Positions 56,643-64,000 of a stretch of DNA of 64,000 bases are shown piece after piece; positions within the stretch are counted from its first letter, which is position 1, and every line of letters starts with the position of its first letter. The position numbers and the translations under genes are program-made. The notes under the pieces were generated by a model. The model was not told where the DNA came from. It made no database searches and was given only the letters and a program-made list of their open reading frames with translations. The stretch spans positions 30,293,501 through 30,357,500 of the forward strand of contig NC_057916.1 in assembly GCF_018873765.1 (NCBI RefSeq), read 5' to 3'. The stretch is from Telopea speciosissima (lineage: Eukaryota > Streptophyta > Magnoliopsida > Proteales > Proteaceae).

Positions 56643-57096
56643 TGTTAGAAAAACAATGGAAAAAAATGGCGATTTTGCAGAAGAAATGCAAAGAGAAAGA
56701 GAAAACAAGCACACACAAGACAAGATTTATGTGGTTCACCCCAAGAAGGAAAGCTACATCTACGGTCGAGCGATAGAACGAATCCGCTATTTTTGTAAAG
56801 CAAACACAGACCCTCACACTCTCATCTCTCAAAGAGCTAATTAAAATATATAGGAAAACCCTAACCCAGAAAATACAAAACTACCCCCCAGAGACCCACT
56901 TGGTCTAGTTCGGACCTGAACCAAAATAGGACAAAATATATATCAAATCGAAGATCTCGACGAGCTCTACAGGAGTTAGCGCCTATGGCACTGTTGTATG
57001 CACTTTTGGGCATTCTGGCGCATTTCCAAATTGAAACGGTCAGCCAAAGAATCACCACAATGCTTTCTGAACTGAGATCAAGCTTCACCAATAACA
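56643..57096. mobile_element. solo LTR (454 bp) in unit C
   Basis: Starts TGTTAGAAAAACAATGG and ends CACCAATAACA. It is flanked by a perfect CTTGG duplication (56638-56642 and 57097-57101). Unit D lacks it (continuous sequence at about 59960-59980). Copia-like by size and ends. Confidence 0.9.
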
Positions 57097-57514
57097 CTTG
57101 GCATGGGGTTACAACTTACTAGTCTATGCTTGCTGGACAATTTTTTTTTTTTTTCCAAGCTCCAAAATTCATTATTTCTATCCCTCACCATCATAGGAAC
57201 TTTCGGTTGTAACGAAGTTGATTGTTAAACAAGTTGGAGACCCTCTTTCTTACTTTCCTCCTCTTCTTTTGCACTTCCTTCTAAAACAGAAAAGATAACA
57301 AACGGAATCACTTTCATTCCATGGAAAGATAGAATCTCAAGAACCCCACCCCATCCATCCATTCGCATAATACCCAAAATTCAAATTTCTATACATTAAA
57401 CTGATCCTTACTTTATATCACAAATTATTCAATGGCCGCCTAACAGTTTGAATGTTATTGTAACTGAAAATGATAAAGATAAGCAAAACTAATATGGTCC
57501 GTTTTCAATTCAAG

Positions 57515-57578
57515 ATATCTCTTATGGTTTTCCTTATTATTGTCTCCCATAAGGTTTGAACCCAAGACCTCCTTGACG
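57515..57578. other. junction between duplication units C and D
   Basis: 64 bases with no match to either unit. On the minus strand they contain ggtcttgggttcaaacc, a B-box-like word, so a small tRNA-derived fragment may lie at the breakpoint. Confidence 0.5.
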
Positions 57579-57773
57579 TTAGTCGGACATTGCTTATGGA
57601 AGAGAGTAAAGTGAGGTTCATACTGTACAATGGAAACTACAAGGGTAGGATTCGTTGGAAGAATGAGTCACTCTCTTTTGTCTCCAGGGATTTGGGGTTT
57701 ATTTTCACATGCACGTGCGCTGAGCCGGGTCTAGGTGTGACGTGGCATAGCATAGTGGGGCCTTGTATGTGTA

Positions 57774-58730
57774 TGTTAGTGCTCGTGGCAATGTTGTCAT
57801 TGTTGGCAACAAGGTTTGGCAGCAGTGGTCATTAGCATATGGTTATGGGTACAATATTATGTTGGTCAACAGGGTGTATCTCCGCCGCAGGCATGGGGGT
57901 TCGAGGGCGGTAGCCCCCGAGGCAAATTTTTGGGCTTGCGTTTTCTTACTATCGGTCCAAAGGGTATTTATTGGAAAGTATATATATTCACTTAGTATAA
58001 CCGAAAACGCACTTTTGGAGCCCTAGAGAAGAAGGAAATCGAGGAGAAGTCGTCTTCTACCATTCTGGCGTGGTTCGAGAGCAGAGGCACGAAGGAAATC
58101 ATCTGAAAATCTCGATTTGGTGTTGGCGATGGATTCGAGTGCTTGATTCATTCTATTGAAGATCTCACAACATTCGTTTGGAGTTGGAGGTTTGCCTTTG
58201 AGGATGTAAACGTGATCACAAACCATTACTTCTCTGTTCTAGGTTTAATTCTTGTTTTTGAATGTATTGGGTAGAAAATAGAGTGTGATCTGTTGTGGGT
58301 GGGGTTTGTGATTGAATCTGTTTATTGGGTCGATTGATTGTAAGGTTGAGACCATTATTGTATTGGGATTGAGGTCCTTGCTCTCACTGAGATGAGAGGT
58401 TGAAGCAGGGTAAGGGGTTTCTTGGCCGTAGGGACGGCTTATTGTATTTGAGTTGAGTATTAGGCATATACGAAACCCTGAGGGGTATTGCTTCGTGGAC
58501 GTAGCCTTCACATATTGTGAGGCGAACCACGTATATCTTGTCTCGTTGCCTACTGTTTTTGTTGGAAACTAATCCCTGTTTTGCAGAGTGGGTTTATAGT
58601 CTTGGTAGACCTGACCACATTCTGGTGGTGCGAGATGGGACTGTAAGCAACACGGTTGCTTACAGAAAACGTAAAAAAAAAAAGGGAAGCTAATTCACCC
58701 CCCCCCTCTCAGTTTGATCCGGTGTTTACA
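57774..58730 (+). mobile_element. solo LTR (957 bp), copia-type, in unit D
   Basis: Starts TGTTAGTGCTCGTGGCAATG and ends CCGGTGTTTACA. Flanked by a perfect GTGTA duplication (57769-57773 and 58731-58735). It contains GGTTCGAGGGCGGTAGCCCC and, near its end, a long C-run in aattcacccccc. Unit C lacks it. Confidence 0.88.
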
Positions 58731-60099
58731 GTGTATGGTTTTTTTTTGTTGGTGGTCAGACTTGATTTGTATCTAGAAATTTTTTTTTTTTGCCGACGTC
58801 AAATAAGGCTTTTCAGACATCGCATGTCTTTTTTCCTAATGTCGGTTTTGTTTAATACACGTCGACCAAGGAACGCTATTCGTCAGGGTTTGTCAAGACC
58901 TTTCCAACATACTTTGGACTCTGTTTGACGTCTAATGAGGTTTTTACTAGTTTTAGATGAGCATTGTCTGACATGTCACTAATGTCGGCAATGTTTCCTT
59001 GCACAATGCTCATAATGCGTTTGATATCAGCAATGGCTAGTTTTCTGTGTCTTCTTTCCCCCAAGAAACACATCTTTTGGGATCTCTTGATCATGTGTTT
59101 CTAGTGGGTTTCACTCCTCCATAAATAGAGGATGTTCTGGACACTTTAGAAGATTTTCTTAGTGTTCTATTCCCTCTTTGTCTTTCTCTCTATCTATCTA
59201 TTTTGCCTCTTGTTTGTTGCTTTGATAGTTTTTCTGAGTTCCATTTCTTTGGTTGATTGAGCACAACCTAAGTATGTCCCGAGGTGGCCTAGTAAGTGAG
59301 TTTAAAAACTATTAGAATGCCTAAAAGGCTATTTAATCATAGAGGTTGATTCACAGTAACTCATATTGCACCATAGGAGACGACTACGATCTTAAGAAGA
59401 GTGAAAGATGGCACAATTTTGCCCCACCAAGTGTTCGTGATTAAAGCTCTCCTACAATGCGTGATTGTTTTGCTCCAAGTGATAAGCCGTTGAGATAAAG
59501 TCTATATTCTTATTTATTTGATATTAGTTTCAACAAGACTTGAAGTGGTAAACTGATGTTGAGTTTCACTGCAGGTTTAAGGTCCAGGGGAAAACCTATA
59601 AAAAAAAATGCTGGTGTAGCAGATCTCAAAGATGGTGAGAGACAGAGACTCTCTACTTACAATGTTTTGCATATAGTGAGTTTGGATGCATCGCATATAT
59701 TCCTATGAGAAACTGCACTTAAATGCAGTATCTTACTTTAACTTTTGGAACAATGTGCCTTACAACTCAACCGAGGTGTCCCCAGCAAGCTACTGAGCTA
59801 CTGTTCCCCTGTTACTGTTTTCTTGTGTCCAATACTGTAATTTCTCAGATCAATTGCTCTGGCTTATTGCTCATGAAAGAAAGGGTGAGAGGGGGAAATG
59901 GGAATTTAAGATGATTTGACTCCCTATTGCTTTTGACGAAGAAAGACAAGAGAAATAAGACCTTCTTGGCTTGGTTTAACGACTTACTAGTCTATGCTTG
60001 CTGGAAAATTCTATCTTTGACCCGACGACCCAGACAGAAGGAAATAGATAGTTTTGTTGTTTATTGACCAATAATTTAGTACATATTCTCGATTGGAAT

Positions 60100-60649
60100 T
60101 TTTGGGTTCTTCTTCTAGAAGATATGCGTAGAGGAAATTTCTCCCAATTTTCTTCCTGTAATCATCGAATCAAAACTTTTTTTTTCTTTTTCGATTCAAT
60201 CTATCCAAAATTTGCTATTTCTATCCCTCCCTCACCAACATGGGAATCTTCGGTTGGAACGAAGTTGATTGTCTAACAAGTTGGGGACCTTCTTTCTTGC
60301 TTTCCTCTTCTTCTTTTGCACTTCCTTCTAAAACAAAAAAGATAACAAATGCAATCACTTTCATTCATGGAAAGGCAGAATCTCAAGACTCAAAAGCTAA
60401 AGAAGTATTGCTAACACCCTATCCACCCACAGTGGATTGAGAAATGATGCTTATAATCAGGCCCACAATTCAATTACTACTTATCTATTTCATTCTCTTG
60501 GCATATACCCAAAACTCAAATTGCTATACATTAAACTGATCCTATCTTATATCACAAATTAAACTATTCAAGGGCTACCTAACAGTTTGAATGTCACTGT
60601 AACTGAAAATGATAAAAGATAAGCAAAACTAATCTGATCCATTTTCAAT
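60100..60649 (-). other. ATL gene 3' UTR region
   Basis: The stretch after the stop codon is conserved in unit C (57150-57514) despite loss of the coding part. The exact poly-A site cannot be set. Confidence 0.45.
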
Positions 60650-61714
60650 TCAAGGCTCGATTTGGATAGGAAGAACCGCAGTCCTAGATCCTCTGTTTTG
60701 GCCAAATGAGAAGAACGATCTTCGGATTCTACTACTACTACTACTACTACTACCTTCACCAGTGCTAATCTCATTGAGATTCCTTTTTTGTTGTATGATC
60801 TCTTGAACAGATAGGTAGAGTTGCCGATGAGCTGAAGAGTCCATGGAGATAGATCTCCTGATGGGCTGGATTGAGAACTGATCATCTTTCTCTCTGACAT
60901 CGATGCATTCATCTCCCATGCTTGACATATGATGCAACTTCCTTGCTTTCTTGGGTACAAGTCTCTGCTCTAGCTTCCTTGGAGAAAGGCTTATGGACTG
61001 CTCTGAAAGCTCCCCTGAATCCCCTGTTACACTCTGTTCATCCCTCAAGTCAATCACTACGAAATCTTCATCACTACCCACTATGCTTCCTGTAAATGGA
61101 ATTGGATCCTCAGGAGAAGTTGTGGGTGAAATGATTTGGTCAGTCGGGATTCGGGTTGTGCTAGAAATGTATGATCTGCAAAGAGGGCAGTTGGCGTTGT
61201 TCTGAAGCCATATATCGATACAGTCAATATGGAAAGCATGCCTGCAGTTGGGTAGAACCCTTAATTTCTCTGCTTCTTGAAACTCATTCAGACAAACTGC
61301 ACATTCGACAAAGCTCATATCTTTATTTTCGTTGCTCTCTCCTCCTTTCTTGAACTGAATAATTGGGATTGCACGGATCAATGCTTCATCAAGCCCTCGA
61401 CTCACCACTGCAGGAGCGTATACCATTATGGGATCCTCTTGTTGTCGAGCTTGTGAGATGGAAAAGCGTCTTAGGAGATCAAAACGGTGCCCATTGTAGC
61501 AGCATTTGATGACGAAGACATAGTAAACCACCAGTAAAATAGATGTGACAATGATCCCTGGTACAGCAATGGTAAAGATGGGGAAATTGGTGTACCAAGG
61601 AGAAGGAGAAGGAGAAGAAGAAGAAGAAGGAAACGTGGGTGGCTCAAAATTCGGATGTTCTGGGGGAATTCTTGGGGGACAGAAAGGTAGAGGTCCATTA
61701 CAAGGACCATGCAT
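60650..61714 (-). CDS. ATL1/ATL16-like: RING-H2 finger E3 ubiquitin ligase, ATL family (354 aa)
   Basis: A membrane-anchored E3 ubiquitin ligase. From the first ATG (61714): a Pro-rich N-terminus (1-43); one transmembrane helix at about 44-69 (FPIFTIAVPGIIVTSILLVV); a basic patch; the GLD motif of the ATL family at 107-117 (GLDEALIRAIP); and a RING-H2 domain with C138, C141, C157, H159, H162, C165, C176 and C179 plus the E2-contacting W169. A conserved C-terminal block follows (SSMGDECIDVREKD, IQPIRRSISMDSS) as in Arabidopsis ATL1/ATL16, and a Ser run from an AGT microsatellite. The frame is open for 60 codons further upstream, but the only start there is TTG, so 61714 is preferred. It is intronless, as most ATLs are. 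It probably ubiquitinates membrane-linked targets. Substrate unknown. Confidence 0.93.
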   Translation of the reverse strand: MHGPCNGPLPFCPPRIPPEHPNFEPPTFPSSSSSPSPSPWYTNFPIFTIAVPGIIVTSILLVVYYVFVIKCCYNGHRFDLLRRFSISQARQQEDPIMVYAPAVVSRGLDEALIRAIPIIQFKKGGESNENKDMSFVECAVCLNEFQEAEKLRVLPNCRHAFHIDCIDIWLQNNANCPLCRSYISSTTRIPTDQIISPTTSPEDPIPFTGSIVGSDEDFVVIDLRDEQSVTGDSGELSEQSISLSPRKLEQRLVPKKARKLHHMSSMGDECIDVREKDDQFSIQPIRRSISMDSSAHRQLYLSVQEIIQQKRNLNEISTGEGSSSSSSSRIRRSFFSFGQNRGSRTAVLPIQIEP

Positions 61715-62789
61715 GTTTAACGGATCCTTGAGAAATGGATCTGGGGAAGATCTACTGAAGAAAATCCAATGGCTTGAATGAATCAACTGAGAGAAACAGG
61801 GGGGAACGAGATTGCTAGCGGATTTGTTTTGTTGGGATCTGGGAGGAACCGTAAATGATTCAAGTTGTAATAACCAAGAAAAATCTGCTCTCAATGACCT
61901 AATGAAGAAACTTTTAGGTAGACATTAATGGCTTTGTAATTGTCTAAAGTTGCAGAAACAGGGGTGATGAAAAATGGCTATGGAGACAGAAAACCCAATT
62001 GGGTTAAATTAGAAAACTGATGAGACTTGAGAAGATTTTTGAACATTTTAAGGTGGAAAGAGAAGCAAAAATTCCAGAGGAGGGACCCTCAGAAGTCAGA
62101 CCAAGACCTCGACGAAGTCTAGACGTCAGAGATAATCGTAGTCAGTGATCTCGATGAAGACTAGACGATTACCCTTTTAATAACGGATTAATTCCTGCAA
62201 ATAATACAATTAAGCAAATGGTGGGCCTCAACGAACGTGTTTTCTGATGAGAAGCCAAAAACGTGTTTGTATTAAAGAGCTGAGAAAAGAAAAAAAAATA
62301 ACACAGAACCGACAAACTCGCTGCTCTGTAGTCTCTACACTATATAGACTTTGATTTTAGAGGAAGAGAAGGAAGACTGTGAAAGAGAGAGGAAATCGAT
62401 ATTGGAATCGCTATTTCAGTCAAAGCTTTTGACGACCAGCATAAGAAGCGGAAGAAAAAAAATCTTCTTTTACTGCTTAATTTCCATTTTGGAAAAATCA
62501 CACAATTTATTCGTTGAGTTCACATCAGAGATCAGACACACATGGGTCACAAAACAGTGAAAATCATAAGATAGGACAAGGAGAATTCTTAAAGATCGAA
62601 TAAAGGTTGCAGAAGAAATCCTGTTTGATTGACTTTCCAAATGATAATAAAGGCAAATGGAGAGAGTCTTTAAGACTCTTAAATGCCCAGTTGTCTTTTG
62701 GTCTTCTTCACCATTGGAGACGCCTTGGATGATTGAACCAGTTTAGTCTTTACAAATTGGTTCAAAATTAAAAATAAAAAAAATAAAAA
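61715..62789 (-). promoter_or_regulatory. ATL gene 5' region
   Basis: Presumed 5' UTR and promoter. A palindromic CTATATAG at 62341-62348 could serve as a TATA box on either strand. There is a duplicated GACCTCGACGAAGTCTAGACG-like segment at 62102-62170 (cgacgaagtctagacg and cgatgaagactagacg). No other gene seen. Confidence 0.4.
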
Positions 62790-63940
62790 AAGATAAATTA
62801 CACGGTGATCCCTTGAGTTTTGCCTTAAATACAATACAACCCCCTATGATTCTAAAATATACACCCGAACCTCCTGAGGGTGGACGGTATTAAGTATAAA
62901 ATTTAAATGGCAATTTTGCCTTTCAATTAAAACAGCTCCAAATCCCCTTCTTGGAGACTTTAACAGCCACAGGGAGGTTTATGGGATTCGTAGTGGCGGC
63001 CTCAAGGGCTGACGCCGTCCTATACCAGCACCAGTGAGTGCTCTGCAAACTCCGATGACCCTCTAATGAGGATCCCATAGGCCGGAAAAGAGAAAATATA
63101 CACCTACCGTTTTTTCGATTTCATAAATCCAAAACTGCAAAAACCAATGTCCAAAATGGTCACTGCTAGCCACAAAGATAATCGCAGATACCTTTGATGA
63201 GTCTGACGGCGACCCTCTTGCATGGATCCAATAGGCCAGAATCAATCCAATTTTCAGATCTAAGTCTTCCATTGGTGGTGGTCCATAGGGACGTCACCAG
63301 CCAAGATTTTGCAGCCTACAACATCACTGGCCTTCGAAGTCCTTATGATTAAGGTCCTGAGGCCGAAACTCAAAACCAGTGAACCCATTGTAATTTTCCC
63401 TTCGACATCCTTCTGATCAGGTATTGGATTTGATGACAGAGGCAGCGGATTCGTAGAAGGGGACGACTCGTGTTGGCGAGTGAGTGTTCTGATAAAATAA
63501 AACTAGGGTGGGTTAGGGTTTAGATTGCGGAGTTGCAGAGGGGTGAGGGCGGGTGCGGTTGCGGTAAAATGAAATAAGAAAAATAAGAAGAGAGTGGGGG
63601 GGGGGGGGGGGGTCAAGCCTGCGTGGATAGGGTTGCAAAGGGGTGGGGGCAGGTGAGTTTGTAGGGAGGACAAAGATAGCAGAGACAAGTAACAAAGACG
63701 ATAATGTGAAGTTTGAGCTGCCTATGGGTAAAATGATAAACTCACACCCCATTGGCGGTATATTTGTCATTATAAGACATCAATGACCAACACGTCAGCA
63801 ATCAACGGGAATGCTCTAACGGAGTGGGGCTGAGTGTAATAAGTAACCTAAACTTAGGGGATTCGAGTGTATATTTTAGAAATACAAGGGAGACATACTG
63901 TATTTAGGGCAAAACTCAAGGGTCACCATATAATTTTTCC
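62790..63940. mobile_element. Mutator-like element with long TIRs, non-autonomous
   Basis: The left end (ataaattacacggtgatccc, ttgagttttgcc) and the right end, read on the other strand (aaaaattatatggtgaccct, tgagttttgccc), match over about 85 bases. The flanks are A-rich, so the duplication cannot be read. The 1 kb interior is GC-richer, with a 17-base G run at about 63596-63612 and no recognisable transposase. Long TIRs of this type are usual for MULEs. A captured host fragment inside is possible but not shown. Confidence 0.7.
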
Positions 63941-64000
63941 AAAAAAAAATAAAGGAGAGAGAGATATGGACCATCCTCATTAAGGAGGACAACAAAATTC
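63941..64000. other. window end, nothing identified
   Basis: A-rich flank after the TIR element. No feature. Confidence 0.5.

Larger units (their letters stand above)
55163..57514. repeat. segmental duplication unit C (copy of the ATL downstream region)
   Basis: Colinear with unit D (57579-60654). Matching blocks include 55185-55350 with 57599-57765, 55380-55690 with 58790-59095, 55930-56080 with 59260-59400, 56225-56640 with 59722-59962, and 57110-57514 with 59978-60654. The right end matches the 3' UTR of the ATL gene and stops at the position of the ATL stop codon, so no ATL coding sequence is present here. Confidence 0.85.
57579..60654. repeat. segmental duplication unit D (adjacent to the ATL gene)
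   Basis: Tandem partner of unit C; its right end contains the ATL 3' UTR and stop codon. It holds its own solo LTR at 57774-58730. Apart from the solo LTR no gene was found in either unit. The frames here are short and not conserved between C and D, so the duplicated DNA is probably non-coding apart from the UTR. Confidence 0.85.

Noticed and set aside
61715..61894. N-terminal 60-residue extension of the ATL protein
   Set aside because: The upstream frame starts at TTG. The first ATG is at 61714, and the transmembrane position from there fits the family.

Overview
This is nuclear DNA from a flowering plant. The evidence is AP2/ERF transcription factors with a C-terminal EDLL motif, an ATL-type RING-H2 ubiquitin ligase, Ty1/copia and Ty3/gypsy-like LTR retrotransposons, plant L1-type LINEs, hAT- and Mutator-like MITEs and many AT-rich microsatellites. 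I cannot name the species. Nothing looks grass-like; a broad-leaved angiosperm with a TE-rich genome fits. I see five credible host genes, all intronless in their coding part: four small group IX (B-3) ERFs and one ATL1/ATL16-like gene. Nearly everything else is mobile-element DNA.

Layout. (1) 1-2.19 kb has no gene. (2) 2.19-9.37 kb is duplication unit A: an intact-ended 4.05 kb LTR element lacking pol (TSD ACAAC), a Mutator-like MITE, then ERF gene 1 (8428-8910, +). (3) 9.4-23.5 kb is a 5'-truncated LINE, then a decayed minus-strand Ty1/copia element. Inside its reverse-transcriptase domain sits an 8.8 kb pol-less gypsy-like element with a 38-bp minisatellite. Inside that sits a third LTR-like element of 2.76 kb (TSD AGTGA). 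(4) 25.1-31.9 kb is duplication unit B, a tandem copy of unit A with ERF gene 2 (30536-31009, +). Different insertions hit units A and B, and several sites are empty in the other copy. (5) 32-35 kb holds a hAT MITE with an 8-bp TSD, a second TIR element and minisatellites. (6) 35.3-41.1 kb is a near full-length but broken LINE on the minus strand. (7) 41.9-43.1 kb is a 1.2 kb solo LTR (TSD GTTGG) of the same family as the gypsy-like element in (3). (8) 44457-44930 is ERF gene 3 (+), followed by another 5'-truncated LINE. (9) 46.9-51.2 kb is a field of foldback MITEs. (10) 52998-53384 is ERF gene 4 (-). (11) 55.2-60.65 kb is a second tandem duplication (units C and D) of the region downstream of the ATL gene. 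Each copy carries its own solo LTR, and the duplicated homology stops at the ATL stop codon. (12) 60650-61714 (-) is the ATL gene. (13) 62.79-63.94 kb is a Mutator-like element with long terminal inverted repeats.

Biology. The four ERFs form a local cluster of small activator-type ERFs (128-160 aa): AP2 domain, serine-rich microsatellite-encoded linker, acidic EDLL activation motif. By family knowledge they resemble Arabidopsis ERF095-ERF098, which act in ethylene, jasmonate and defence responses. Genes 1 and 2 are recent tandem paralogues with measurable promoter differences; genes 3 and 4 are older, more divergent copies. The ATL protein is a membrane-anchored E3 ligase of the kind often induced by elicitors. 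Genomic proximity does not prove that the ERFs and the ATL act together.

I found no wholly new biological system. The most informative structures are the two tandem duplications with reciprocal empty insertion sites, the three-level nested retrotransposon, the promoter divergence between ERF genes 1 and 2, and a third-level element with an unidentified 90-codon ORF.
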